Part shown: piece by piece, positions 8,414 through 18,046 of the stretch
How the letters are laid out: the number at the start of each line of letters is the position of its first letter
Position numbering within the stretch: the first letter of the stretch is position 1
NCBI GenBank assembly: GCA_049602155.1
Contig: JBMYRH010000024.1
Span: 1-64,000, forward strand
Length of the DNA: 64,000 nucleotides
From: JBMYRH01 sp049602155
GTDB taxonomy: Bacteria > Myxococcota_A > UBA9042 > PHBI01 > JBMYRH01
Direction of reading: 5' to 3'
The notes under the pieces: model-generated
What the model saw: only the letters and a program-made list of their open reading frames with translations
Told to the model about the DNA's origin: nothing
The model's database searches: none
Made by a program: the position numbers and the translations under genes

Positions 8414-10099
8414 ATGGCGTCGGCGCGGGAGCGTTCAAGGGTGAACGACATCACCCTCGCTTGGCCGGACACCGGGCCCTTCCTCATGCAGCTCTTTGTG
8501 GCGCGTCAGCAGGTCGCCCTTGAGCTCGACCGCTGCTTCATGGGGGCGGCTCCACCTTCAGGCTGTCGTGTGGTTCTCTATAACGAGACCGACGCGGGGC
8601 TCGGCGATGTGGCCTTCGCGACGAAGTTCGCCCGCTTGATGTCGACGCATCTGCCTACCGTCGAGCTGCTGATTGTGAGCACTGACGAGGCGAAGCAGCG
8701 CAATTTTCAGCTGCCAGAGGGGGTCCGCGTCATGAGCGAGGTGGCGTTTCGAGCGCTGGAGGACGGCGCGGACAAGCGCCCGACTTTGGTGGTGAGCGCG
8801 CCTGGGATCTTTGATCATTGCCGCTCCCGCACGATGGCCTATGAGCGCCTGGGTTTATCCGAGGATGTGCCCTTTCAGTATGTCGCTGAGTACGGCTCGA
8901 TTCGACAGCTTAAAGACGACGCCTTTAAGGGTATGATGGGCGCCTTGGAGTCCCTCGGGGACACCTTCATGGACGCCGTGGCCGAGCAGCACGGGCTCAG
9001 CCCTGATGACATGGGGCACTCGGCCAAGTCCGGGGCGGTCGTCGGGGTCTTCGGTGAAGAGGTCCGGCCGCTCGATCATCTGCTGACGGCGTATAGACAG
9101 CCTGGGGACGATAACCCGATGGGGGCGTGGCTTCGTCAGCCGCTGCTGGGCGCGCGCTCCTGTGGTTTAGAGCGCGGAGAGCTGGGGATTCATGTCGATG
9201 CGCGGGTCCCGCTGATGTCGCCTGACGCCTCGGCCTTGGGGGCGCTTGAGGACGAAGCGATACGTGGGCTCCTCCTCGAAGGGTGCTCGCCTTCTGAGTA
9301 TGCGAAGAACACGAGCCTGTATGTCGGCTATGCGTACGAAGGGTTGGCCCTCTTTGCCGACTACGTGGCCGTGCTCGAGGTGGCGTCGGACCGCCCTGTC
9401 GATGTCGTGATGCCGCACCGCGAGACCGCGGCAAAGCTCGCCGCGTCGCTCTTTGATGACGCCTCCCTCGGGCGCCTCTCCAAGCGCGGCGTGGGGCGCA
9501 TCGAGGTCGTGGGCAAAGGTGCCAACGGCGCGACCGAGCGGGTCGAGGTGGGGCTCGGCGTCGGCAAGACCATGCGCCTCATCACTCATTACCCGATCCC
9601 AAACCATGACTTCCGAGCGCTTCACCGCGCCGCTCAGCCAGCGACCATGGTCTCAGGAGATCAGTCCTTCAGCGAGGCCGTCTCCATGGGCAAAGCAGTG
9701 CTCTACTTGGAGCCTGTCTATTGCCAAACCTATCACCTCGACGCCGTCTTGGAGTTGGCCGGCCGCGTCGCTCCAGCCGCGCGGGAGGTGCTCAATTTCG
9801 GGATGCAGTACCGTTTCGACGAGGAGCGCTACCCTGCGGTTCAAGCGCACCTGACCTCCTCGGAGTTCTACGAGGAGTTTCGAGCGCTCAACGCGACGAT
9901 CCACGCGGACCACGACTGCGGCCCCGCCCTGATGGCGCTCTTGAGCCGCGTGCTCTGGACGATCCGCTCGCCGGCTGTCCACGACGCGACGGTGCAGCTC
10001 TTGGAGCGGGCATGGTCGGACGCTGAGGTCGCGCGTGGCGTGACCCTTGACGGTGCTGGGCTCTCACAACTTCGGGCGATCGCGGCAGAAGGACCTTGA
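8414..10099 (+). CDS. GT-B-like protein, possible glycosyltransferase
   Basis: About 561 residues with no signal peptide or membrane segment, so probably cytosolic. The N-terminal part has YNETDAGLGDVAFATKFARLM, resembling the Gly-rich first loop of GT-B glycosyltransferases. Near residue 420 the segment VSGDQSFSEAVSMGKAVLYLE resembles the donor-side signature of such enzymes, where a GD/E-S-x-x-E-A-x-x-x-G-K-P motif binds the nucleotide sugar. I infer a transferase-like fold; substrate and activity are unknown, and the similarity is by eye only. The ATG at 8414 has GAGGGG nine bases upstream; an in-frame TTG at 8405 is less likely. Its nearest upstream neighbour is a small lipoprotein, and a large surface lipoprotein follows after 58 bp. 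Confidence 0.6.
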   Translation: MASARERSRVNDITLAWPDTGPFLMQLFVARQQVALELDRCFMGAAPPSGCRVVLYNETDAGLGDVAFATKFARLMSTHLPTVELLIVSTDEAKQRNFQLPEGVRVMSEVAFRALEDGADKRPTLVVSAPGIFDHCRSRTMAYERLGLSEDVPFQYVAEYGSIRQLKDDAFKGMMGALESLGDTFMDAVAEQHGLSPDDMGHSAKSGAVVGVFGEEVRPLDHLLTAYRQPGDDNPMGAWLRQPLLGARSCGLERGELGIHVDARVPLMSPDASALGALEDEAIRGLLLEGCSPSEYAKNTSLYVGYAYEGLALFADYVAVLEVASDRPVDVVMPHRETAAKLAASLFDDASLGRLSKRGVGRIEVVGKGANGATERVEVGLGVGKTMRLITHYPIPNHDFRALHRAAQPATMVSGDQSFSEAVSMGKAVLYLEPVYCQTYHLDAVLELAGRVAPAAREVLNFGMQYRFDEERYPAVQAHLTSSEFYEEFRALNATIHADHDCGPALMALLSRVLWTIRSPAVHDATVQLLERAWSDAEVARGVTLDGAGLSQLRAIAAEGP

Positions 10100-10157
10100 T
10101 CCGAGCGCGCTCTCGACCGTAGCTTCCCCGTCGATGCACTGCGCTCTCAGGGACGCC

Positions 10158-11909
10158 ATGACGAACTTCGCCCCCAGGCTCCGCCTCTCTTCCGGTAGCT
10201 CAATCTGCGTGCTGCTCGTCGCCTTGTCGATGAGCGCCTGCAGTGACGCCCCCTCCTCGGGCGATGGCGACGCGGTGTCCTCGGCCGCCTCCGATACCAG
10301 CGGCGACGCGTCGACAGAGGCGATCGCCCCCGATGGGACCTCGGAGTCCGATGCGTCGGACGTGGCGTCGGAAGAGGATGACGCCCCCGAGGGCTTTCAA
10401 GGCTGCCTCCTCGACGGTGGACACTATGCCCCTGGTGAAGAGGTGCCTACAGAGGGTGAAGGCGAGCGCTGCATCTGTGACGACAGCTTTGAGCTCGCCT
10501 GCGAGCCGGCGTGTACGCGCGACGGCGCCACTTATATGCCGGGCGAGGACGTCCCGACGACCGTCGCCGGCGAGACCTGCTGGTGCACCGCGGCCTTCGA
10601 GGTTCAGTGCGTGGGCGGCCCTGACCCCGACGCAGGGGCTGAGGGAGACACCGATGATGCCCCTGAGGACGCCGCTGGCCCCACCGAGCCGCTAATCCCG
10701 GAGCCCGAGGTCACGGCGGACTTTAGCCTCTGCTCCGAGCCGGGCGGGAGCTTCAACATCTACGACATCCAGAACCCCGCCTGCTTGGACCACGTGACCC
10801 CGAACCCGACGGCCAAACCCGGGGTGAGCGTGACCTTCGAGGAGGTCGTCGTCACCGGGACCTTTGGGGACACCTTCTTTGTCCAAGAGCAGCCCGGTGG
10901 CCCGTATAGCGGCATCGCGTGTTACGCCGGACAGCTCAACTTCAGCGCCCTTGAGCCTGGAGACGTCGTCACGGTCTGGGGCACGTATTACGAGTTCTAT
11001 GACCTGACTCAGTTGACGGTCGAGGACTTCGAGGTGACTGAGGTCATCCCGGCCCCTGAGCCCTTCCCGATCGTGCACCCCGCTCATATCGCGACAGGCG
11101 GGCCGCTCTCGGAGATGTTTGAGGGGGTCTTGGTGCAGGTGACCGAGCTGACGACCTTGGACACCAAGCCGGACTGTCCGCATGAGTTTGGTGAGTTCAC
11201 GGTGACCGGTGATTTGCGCATCGATGACATGGCGCAGGGGCTCTGGGAGCCCCACTTGGGCGATGAGTTCGCGTCGATCACCGGGCTGGTGCAGTACACC
11301 TTTGGGGAGTTCAAGCTCGAGCCCCGCACGTTGGCCGACTTCGACGTCATCGAGGCCGGCGCGCAGACGGCGTTGACGAAGTGCATCGAGGCGGACTGCA
11401 TCGCGCCTGAGGCTGCGACAGTGACGCACCAAGTCGTGGTCAATGAGGTCATGGTGAACCCCTACGGTGATGACACCGGGCAGGAGTGGATCGAGCTCCA
11501 TAATCCCGGCAACACGCCGGTAGATTTGAACGGCTGGACCGTCAAAGACTGTGCTGAGCAAGCCATGGGCCTCGCCGGGACGAACCTCACCCTGGGCCCG
11601 GGAGACTTCCTCGTCTTGGGGGCTCAGGTGGACCCGATCCTCAACGGTGGCGTCCCGGTGGACATCGCCTACCCCTCAGCGTTCTACCTCGCCAACTCGG
11701 TCGGCGCGGTCCTGCTCTACGACGCTCAGGGCGTCCTGGTGGACCAGACCCGTTACTCCGCGTTTGATCCTTGGACGTCGCTGGTGAGCGGTCACAGCCT
11801 AGCCCGCGTCAGCCCGACTGCGGACGGGACACAGCCCGAGAGTTGGGAGACCAGCTACGGCTCCTTTGGGACGAACAATAACCACGGCAGCCCAGGTGAG
11901 GCGAACTGA
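10158..11909 (+). CDS. Surface lipoprotein with Cys-rich, OB-like and LTD domains
   Basis: The chosen ATG at 10158 has AGGGA upstream and gives a good lipoprotein signal (lipobox SMSAC). An in-frame ATG at 10134 is possible. After an acidic Ser/Asp linker come two short vWC-like units of the type DGxxYxPGExVPT...CxC (about residues 85-165). Next are two beta-rich segments that look like OB-fold domains (for example VTFEEVVVTGTFGDTFFVQE and LEPGDVVTVWGTY), as found in secreted nuclease-associated proteins. The last 155 residues form a lamin-tail domain (LTD) with VVVNEVMVNPYG, EWIELHNPG and LNGWTVKD. LTDs are often found on secreted nucleases or CotH proteins. Here no nuclease catalytic motif is seen, so the role is probably binding. 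The next gene also ends in an LTD. Confidence 0.75.
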   Translation: MTNFAPRLRLSSGSSICVLLVALSMSACSDAPSSGDGDAVSSAASDTSGDASTEAIAPDGTSESDASDVASEEDDAPEGFQGCLLDGGHYAPGEEVPTEGEGERCICDDSFELACEPACTRDGATYMPGEDVPTTVAGETCWCTAAFEVQCVGGPDPDAGAEGDTDDAPEDAAGPTEPLIPEPEVTADFSLCSEPGGSFNIYDIQNPACLDHVTPNPTAKPGVSVTFEEVVVTGTFGDTFFVQEQPGGPYSGIACYAGQLNFSALEPGDVVTVWGTYYEFYDLTQLTVEDFEVTEVIPAPEPFPIVHPAHIATGGPLSEMFEGVLVQVTELTTLDTKPDCPHEFGEFTVTGDLRIDDMAQGLWEPHLGDEFASITGLVQYTFGEFKLEPRTLADFDVIEAGAQTALTKCIEADCIAPEAATVTHQVVVNEVMVNPYGDDTGQEWIELHNPGNTPVDLNGWTVKDCAEQAMGLAGTNLTLGPGDFLVLGAQVDPILNGGVPVDIAYPSAFYLANSVGAVLLYDAQGVLVDQTRYSAFDPWTSLVSGHSLARVSPTADGTQPESWETSYGSFGTNNNHGSPGEAN

Positions 11910-11976
11910 GTCGAGGGCCCCGAGGTCCTCTTATCTCTGGTAGACTGGGGCCTCGTGGAGGTGACCGACGCGGGGT

Positions 11977-13884
11977 GTGAGTGTGAGTGTTCCCTTGGGT
12001 GTGGCTCGGCACGTCGTGCCAGTTCTGACCGCTTTGGCGCTGCTCGGTTGCGGCGTGCCGGCGGAGCCCGAGGCGTGTACCCCATTGAGTCAGCCTCTCC
12101 CTGCGCCGCTGGTGGACGACGCGGACAGGGCGATGCCCGAGTCGGCCGATGATGCGGGGTTCCTCTTTGATCAGGTCGTCATGCACGCGGTGGACCTCAT
12201 CGTGGCGCCCGAGGACATGGCGATCCTCAATGCACAGCCGGCGGCCGAGGTCTATGTGCCCGGCTCCTTGGTCTTTAACGGCGTGACCTATGGCCCAGTC
12301 GGGGTGCGCTACAAAGGCAGCTTCGGCGCCTTCGCCGGCTGCACATCTGGTGAAGGAGGGTTCTGGGATATCTCAGGGCCGAAGGCGTGCCCCGATCTGA
12401 ATCTCAAGGTGAGCTTCAACCACTACGACTCAGAGTCGCGCTTCTTTGGCCTGAAGAAGCTCCTCTTCCACGCGATGCGACAAGACGCCTCGTTGATGCG
12501 TGAACGCTTGGGTTACTGGCTATTCCGGAAGATGGGGGTCGTGGCCCCTCGCGCGAACCACGTGGCGCTCTCGTTGAACGGAGAGCCCCTGGGCGCGTAC
12601 CTCAACGTCGAGTACTTGGATGGCGGCTTCGTAGACGCTCACTTCGACGATGGAGACGGTCACCTCTACAAGGAGACGTGGCCCTCGCGGAGGACCTTAG
12701 CCGGAGGCGATGCAGGAGACGCGTGGAGATCTGAGGCGCTGACGGAGGAGGCCATCTTCGCGGGCTTGAGGACCCATGAGGACGATGAGGACGTGTCGGT
12801 GGACAGGCTGCATCGCTTTGCTCAAGCCATCACCCAGAGTGACCCCGACGCAAAAGCCCGAGCGATTCAGCTGTGGATGAGCGTCGAGAACACGATGCGC
12901 TTCATGGTGACCGACCGCTTCATTGGGGCCGATGACGGGCCATGCCACTTTTACTGTGATGGCGATCGGACGTGCAGCAACCACAACGTCTACCTCTACA
13001 CCGAAGAGAACGCAGACCGGGTGTGGCTCATCCCATGGGACTTGGATAACGCCTTCGTGACGGCGTCCGACGAGATGACCCCAGCGGACTATTTCTTGAA
13101 GCTCGTCCACGCGTGGGATGACGACACGGCCCCTTGCGCGCCGACCCGCTTCTCGGCGGACGCTCTCGAGCAGATGCCCGCCTCCTGTGACGCGTTGCTC
13201 AACGGCTTGGGCTGTCATTTCAAGGGCGCATACATCGCCGCCGCTCAAGTGGGGCTTGAGGGGCCGTTCTCCGCGGCGCAGATCGATGGCGCGCTCGAGG
13301 CTTGGTCTGCGCAGATCATCGGGGCTGTCGAGGCAGGGCATGCGGAGAACCCGGCCCGCCCTTCGATCGCTGATTGGGAGGCGGGCAGGGCGGACCTTGA
13401 GGTCCGTATCGGGCGGCTCCGGGAGGCGCTCAATACCGCGATCTCCGAGACCATGGACGCAGCGACAGAGGCGCCTGAGTCGGTCGAGACAGCGTGGCCA
13501 GCGCTGCGGGTGAATGAGGTGTCCCCGGTGGGTGAAGGTGAGGACTGGATAGAGCTCCATAACCCCACCGATGAGGCGGTTGATATCGGCGGCTGGTACA
13601 TCACAGACGACAACCCGCGCCACCTCAGGGTCTTCCGCCCAGGGCGGACGATCGCCGCTGGTGAGCACCTCGTCCTGCACCGTGGCGCCCCTGATCACTT
13701 CAGCTTTGGGCTGGGTAAAGCGGACGCAGTCATGCTCCACGGGCCCGACAGCGCCTTGGTCGACAGCGTATCTTGGACCAAGGATGACCTGGACAAAGGG
13801 GAGAGCTGGGCGCGCGCTCCGGGAGAAGACGAGACCTTCTTCAGCATGACGACCCCGACCCCGGGTGAGCCCAATGTTCCGTGA
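11977..13884 (+). CDS. CotH-family protein kinase lipoprotein with C-terminal LTD
   Basis: The N-terminus has lipobox LLGCG. Residues about 60-430 match the CotH family: VDLIVAPEDMAILN, the GVRYKGSFG strand, CPDLNLKVSFNHYD followed by FFGLKKLLFHAM, MRERLGYWLFRKMG, and the metal-site segment VWLIPWDLDNAF. CotH proteins are atypical secreted protein kinases; Bacillus CotH phosphorylates spore-coat proteins. The last 130 residues form an LTD (LRVNEVSPVGEG, DWIELHNPTDEAVDIGGW). The start is a GTG; GTG codons at 11977, 11983 and 11989 are all in frame and the SD does not decide between them. The neighbour upstream shares the LTD, so the two may act on, or attach to, the same surface structure. The substrate is unknown. 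Confidence 0.82.
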   Translation: MSVSVPLGVARHVVPVLTALALLGCGVPAEPEACTPLSQPLPAPLVDDADRAMPESADDAGFLFDQVVMHAVDLIVAPEDMAILNAQPAAEVYVPGSLVFNGVTYGPVGVRYKGSFGAFAGCTSGEGGFWDISGPKACPDLNLKVSFNHYDSESRFFGLKKLLFHAMRQDASLMRERLGYWLFRKMGVVAPRANHVALSLNGEPLGAYLNVEYLDGGFVDAHFDDGDGHLYKETWPSRRTLAGGDAGDAWRSEALTEEAIFAGLRTHEDDEDVSVDRLHRFAQAITQSDPDAKARAIQLWMSVENTMRFMVTDRFIGADDGPCHFYCDGDRTCSNHNVYLYTEENADRVWLIPWDLDNAFVTASDEMTPADYFLKLVHAWDDDTAPCAPTRFSADALEQMPASCDALLNGLGCHFKGAYIAAAQVGLEGPFSAAQIDGALEAWSAQIIGAVEAGHAENPARPSIADWEAGRADLEVRIGRLREALNTAISETMDAATEAPESVETAWPALRVNEVSPVGEGEDWIELHNPTDEAVDIGGWYITDDNPRHLRVFRPGRTIAAGEHLVLHRGAPDHFSFGLGKADAVMLHGPDSALVDSVSWTKDDLDKGESWARAPGEDETFFSMTTPTPGEPNVP

Positions 13885-13947
13885 GCGTCGCGCAGTGACC
13901 CGGGTCACCCTGAGCCCGCGGCGAGGCGCCCCCTCGAGGAGGCATCT

Positions 13948-16900
13948 ATGAGTCAGTATTCGCTCCTATCACGCCCTGCGTGTCTCTTCTTGGCGGCCGT
14001 CGCCGGCCTCATGGGCTGCAGTGAGGACACCTTTGAGCCTGCGCCGACGGAGGCCACAGACGCGTCGGGGGCGTCTGGTACGACGATCGACATCATCGGG
14101 GCGCCCACGGGCGACGGTCAGGGCACCATGCCCGACGGTCCGGGTCGCGCGGCGCCCTGCGTGTCCGATGCCGAGTGTGTGGACCCGGCGACGCCCCCCG
14201 GGGAGTGCCGCGCGGTGCTCTGCGATCTCCCCTCCGGCCTCTGCCTCACTGTGAACTTCCCTGACGGCGCCTCGTGCGACGATGGGCTCGGCTGCACCAC
14301 AGAGGACGCCTGCTTGGGGGGCGCGTGCGTGGGCAGTGAGCGCCTCTGTTTAGACGACAATCCATGCACAGCGGGGACCTGTGATGAGGCCTCTGACGCC
14401 TGCGTCTTTACGCCCGTCGAGGCGCCATGCGACGACGGCCAACTCTGCACCCTCGACGACCGCTGCGAGGGAGGGGCGTGCGTCGGGGCGCCGAACCCTG
14501 CCTGCGCCTGCGTCCCCGGCACCGATGACTGCGCGGCCTTTGATGACGGCGATCTCTGCAACGGCTCCCTGACCTGCGTCGACGCCCTCTGCGTCTCTGA
14601 TGGCGCCTCGGTCGTGTGCCCCGAGGACGTCGCGGGGGGCTGCGAGACCCTCCTCTGCGATCCAGCGGACGGGGTCTGCAAAGGGACGCCGAAGCCTAAC
14701 GGGGTGCCCTGCGCCGACGGAGACGCGTGTACGCAAGGTGACCTTTGCAACGCAGGGCAATGCGAAGGCGGCGAGGTCTTCTGTGAGGACGGCAACCCCT
14801 GCACCTCGGATGGCTGTGATGCAGCGACGGGATGCTTTCACTTGCCGGCCCCCGGGGCCTGCGATGATGGCGACCTGTGCACCACGGATGACACCTGTGT
14901 CGACGGCGCGTGCGCCGGGGTGGACAACCCGGAGTGCAGCTGCACCCAAGACGCGGACTGCGCCGTGTACGAGGACGGCAACCTATGCAACGGGACCCTG
15001 CGCTGCACGAACGCCCACTGCGTCGTAGACTCGGAGACGGTGGTCTCCTGCGATGCGGTCGCTGATGGCCTCGCGGCCTGTCAGGAGGTCTCTTGCGTCC
15101 CGACTACCGGCAACTGCGTCGTGAAGGCCAGCTTGAACGGCACCCCGTGCAACGATGAGAGCGTGTGTACGACGACCGATTACTGCCTCTCAGGGCAATG
15201 CACTGGGCTGAGCCCAGGCTGCGATGACGGGGACCCCTGCACGTCAGACGCCTGCGACCCCGAGGCGGGCTGCGGTTACGGCCCGCTTACTGGGGTGGCG
15301 TGCGACGATCAGAACGCTTGTACGGTCGGTGACAGCTGCGTGGACGGGGTCTGTGGTGGCGCGAATGACCCGGGCTGTCAGTGCTTTGAAGATGCCGACT
15401 GTGACGAGTTCGATGATGGCGATCTTTGCAACGGGACCCTGCGCTGCCAAGACAACAGCTGCATGGTCAATCCGGCTACGGTCGTGACCTGCGAGGCGGC
15501 GTCGGGCGACCCCTGCACCCAGAGCGTGTGTGTGCCCCAGACGGGGGGATGCGCGACCGGCCCCGTGCCCGAGGGCACCCCCTGTGACGACACCAACGCA
15601 TGCACGACCGCTGATCATTGCGCGTCGGGTCAATGCATCGGGGGGGCCTTGAGCTGTGATGACGGTGATGTGTGCACTGCAGACGCTTGCGATCCTGAGC
15701 TCGGCTGCACCTACAGTTACAACGTCGCCTTCTGTGATGACGGCAACGACTGCACCTACCTCGACACCTGTGTGTGGGGCTTCTGTGCGGGCGTCCAAGA
15801 GGAAGACTGCGTCTGCACGGTCGACGCGGATTGCGCTGATTTTGAGGACGATGACCTCTGCAATGGGACCCTGAGCTGTCAGGGGAACAAGTGCGTGGTC
15901 GACCCGGAGAGCGTGATCGCTTGCGCCACGGAGGGAGCCGGGGCGTGCAGCAGCGCAGCCTGTGACCCCGAGACCGGGGCGTGCGTCTCGACACAAGCCA
16001 ATGATGGCAAACCCTGTGATGACCTCGACGCCTGCTCCTCGGGCGATGTGTGCAGCGGCGGCGCTTGTGTCGGCGCGTCGGCCTTGGACTGCAGTGATGG
16101 CAAGCCCTGCACGGCCGACCTCTGTCAGGCCGACACCGGGTGCTACAACCCGCCGCTGGACAACGGCGCGAGCTGTGACGATGGCGACAGCTGCACCGCG
16201 GGGGATGCCTGCTTTAATGGGGGCTGCTTGCCGGGGTCGAACACCTGCGGTGACTCGCAGTGTCAGGCCCAAGACACCTTGGGCTGCGGTGACTCCGATG
16301 ACTGGGGGACCGGCTTCTTCGACGGTGAAGACGTCATAGAGGGCTACAATTGCGCGCCGGGTCAGGGTTACCCAGGTAACGACTACGTGTACTACTTCGA
16401 GGCGCCCTATGACGGCCTCTTCGACGTGTCGTTGGGCAGCGAGACCGGGCTGACCGAGGTCTTTATCCTGGCCCAAACGGGCTCAGGGTGTGACCCCGGG
16501 AGCTGTGTGGACACGGGCTACGCCTACGGGCTCGCTGCGATGAGCAAAGGGGAGGGGTTCTACGTCGTCGTCGACAGCCCCGAGGACGCGAGCTCTGAGT
16601 ATGTGATTACGATCGACTGCCTCCCGGAGGTCGAGGCGGTGTGTGATGACGGGGTCGATGAGGACGCCGATGGTGAGGTCGACTGCGACGACACAGACTG
16701 CCAGGCCGCCGCCGCGTGCACAGTCGGGCAATGCACGGCGGCTCAGGTCGTGACGTGCGGGGACATCGACTCGTCGACGACCTATGGCGTCGGAGCGGGG
16801 GACGCGCTCGATGGTTTTGAGGGGTGTGGCAACCCCTTCGACTACGCGGGGACTGAGTATGTGTACGCCTTCACGGCCCCGCTCTCGACGACGGTCACGG

Positions 16901-17598
16901 TGACGTTGACCGATGAGACGTCGACGACCGACATCATGGTGTTGAGCGAGACCTGTGACGCAGCTGCTTGCCTGACCTATGGCTATGACGGTGTGGGCTT
17001 TGAGGCGGTCGCTGGGCAGACGTACTACCTCGTCGTCGATGGCTTTGCGGGCCAACAGGGGGCCTTTACGATCTCGGTGGCGTGCGAAGATGAAGGACCA
17101 CCTCAGGAGACTGAGAGCTGTGAGGGGGGTGTGGATGAAGACGGTGATGGCGCCGTGGACTGCCTCGACAGCGACTGCGTGGGGGTCAGCCCCTTCTGTC
17201 AGCCCTCTTGCGGGGCGTCAGACTCCGGGTTTGCGCTCATCTGTGACGAAGACAGTGACGCATGGAACAATGGCGGACTCGGCTCCACGGACGTCGTCGA
17301 CAGCTACCCGAGCTGCTTTGATACCGGGCTCTACACAGGCCCAGAGTATGTCTACAGCTTCACCGCAGAGGCCGATGGGGCCATCACGATCCTCAAGACC
17401 GAGGCCGACGACGCCAATGACCTCGACATGTTTGTGCTGGCCGATGAAGGCCTGGGCTGTAACCCCGCCTCCTGCCTGGAGTGGGGCACCGAGTCGGTGA
17501 CCTTCCTCGCCACCAATGGGACGAGTTACTTCATCGTCATCGATGGCTGGGAGGGGGCCATTAACGACTACGAGTTGGCCTTCTCTTGCGGCGATTAA
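13948..17598 (+). CDS. Cys-rich repeat lipoprotein with three PPC-like domains
   Basis: A strong GAGGAGG SD precedes the ATG. The signal peptide ends in lipobox LMGCS and a Ser/Thr/Gly linker follows. Residues about 75-770 are tandem Cys/Asp-rich units of the form CDDGxxCTxxDxCxxGxCxG, alternating with CxDGNPCTxxxCDxxTGC and DGDLCNGTLxC blocks. There are about five super-units of roughly 130 residues. The C-terminal 440 residues hold three related beta-rich domains with NDYVYYFEAPYDG, GTEYVYAFTAPLST and GPEYVYSFTAEADG. These look like bacterial pre-peptidase C-terminal (PPC) domains and are separated by Asp-rich DGxDEDxDGxVDC loops that probably bind calcium. No catalytic domain is visible. 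A structural or binding role at the cell surface is inferred. Confidence 0.8.
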   Translation: MSQYSLLSRPACLFLAAVAGLMGCSEDTFEPAPTEATDASGASGTTIDIIGAPTGDGQGTMPDGPGRAAPCVSDAECVDPATPPGECRAVLCDLPSGLCLTVNFPDGASCDDGLGCTTEDACLGGACVGSERLCLDDNPCTAGTCDEASDACVFTPVEAPCDDGQLCTLDDRCEGGACVGAPNPACACVPGTDDCAAFDDGDLCNGSLTCVDALCVSDGASVVCPEDVAGGCETLLCDPADGVCKGTPKPNGVPCADGDACTQGDLCNAGQCEGGEVFCEDGNPCTSDGCDAATGCFHLPAPGACDDGDLCTTDDTCVDGACAGVDNPECSCTQDADCAVYEDGNLCNGTLRCTNAHCVVDSETVVSCDAVADGLAACQEVSCVPTTGNCVVKASLNGTPCNDESVCTTTDYCLSGQCTGLSPGCDDGDPCTSDACDPEAGCGYGPLTGVACDDQNACTVGDSCVDGVCGGANDPGCQCFEDADCDEFDDGDLCNGTLRCQDNSCMVNPATVVTCEAASGDPCTQSVCVPQTGGCATGPVPEGTPCDDTNACTTADHCASGQCIGGALSCDDGDVCTADACDPELGCTYSYNVAFCDDGNDCTYLDTCVWGFCAGVQEEDCVCTVDADCADFEDDDLCNGTLSCQGNKCVVDPESVIACATEGAGACSSAACDPETGACVSTQANDGKPCDDLDACSSGDVCSGGACVGASALDCSDGKPCTADLCQADTGCYNPPLDNGASCDDGDSCTAGDACFNGGCLPGSNTCGDSQCQAQDTLGCGDSDDWGTGFFDGEDVIEGYNCAPGQGYPGNDYVYYFEAPYDGLFDVSLGSETGLTEVFILAQTGSGCDPGSCVDTGYAYGLAAMSKGEGFYVVVDSPEDASSEYVITIDCLPEVEAVCDDGVDEDADGEVDCDDTDCQAAAACTVGQCTAAQVVTCGDIDSSTTYGVGAGDALDGFEGCGNPFDYAGTEYVYAFTAPLSTTVTVTLTDETSTTDIMVLSETCDAAACLTYGYDGVGFEAVAGQTYYLVVDGFAGQQGAFTISVACEDEGPPQETESCEGGVDEDGDGAVDCLDSDCVGVSPFCQPSCGASDSGFALICDEDSDAWNNGGLGSTDVVDSYPSCFDTGLYTGPEYVYSFTAEADGAITILKTEADDANDLDMFVLADEGLGCNPASCLEWGTESVTFLATNGTSYFIVIDGWEGAINDYELAFSCGD

Positions 17599-17614
17599 GG
17601 GGGCACGTGGCGCC

Positions 17615-18046
17615 CTAGAGTGTGCGCGACATGGCCAGGTGGATGATGCCAGCCTCGAGGTAAGGCTCGCCTTGCGCGACGTAGCCGAGCCGCTCATAGA
17701 AGGGGACCGCGTCAGCCTGGCTGGACAGGCGCATCTCTCGTATCCCTTCATGGATGGCGAGGCGGTCAAGCCCCTCCATGACGCGCCGCCCGATGCCCTC
17801 GCCGCGTCGGCTCGCGTCGACGGCCACGCGCTGCACCTTCGCGTAGCCGTCGCCGAGCATCAGTCGCCCCGTGCCTACGACAGCGCCTCCAGGATCTGAG
17901 ACAGTCACGTGGAGCGTGTCGCCATCCCGGCCGTCTCGCTCGATGGCTGGATCGACCCCTTGTTCATTGACGAACACCCGAGTCCGCAGCTCGGCGGCCG
18001 CCGCCATGCGCTCTGGCCCCGGTCGTATGTCGAGTTGATAGGTCAT
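17615..18046 (-). CDS. GNAT-family N-acetyltransferase
   Basis: A 143-residue protein with the GNAT fold signature: RTRVFVNEQGV near the N-terminus, VVGTGRLML, then the acetyl-CoA pyrophosphate loop VQRVAVDASRRGEGIGRRVM (Q/RxxGxG/A type), and SSQADAVPFYERLGYV at the C-terminus. The sequence resembles the ElaA/YjcF subgroup. The substrate is unknown. The ATG at 18046 overlaps the TGA of the upstream gene in an ATGA junction, so the two are probably translationally coupled; longer starts upstream are less likely. It is convergent with the Cys-rich lipoprotein gene, with only 16 bp between the stops. Confidence 0.88.
   Translation of the reverse strand: MTYQLDIRPGPERMAAAAELRTRVFVNEQGVDPAIERDGRDGDTLHVTVSDPGGAVVGTGRLMLGDGYAKVQRVAVDASRRGEGIGRRVMEGLDRLAIHEGIREMRLSSQADAVPFYERLGYVAQGEPYLEAGIIHLAMSRTL

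Noticed and set aside
7443..8438. A 331-codon open frame on the minus strand
   Set aside because: It covers the end of the SprA-related gene and the whole small lipoprotein gene on the plus strand, which has a clean signal peptide and SD. The minus frame has neither.
12697..13908. A 400-codon open frame on the minus strand
   Set aside because: It is antisense to the CotH/LTD gene, has no domain signature and no SD, and has an Arg/Pro-rich shadow composition.
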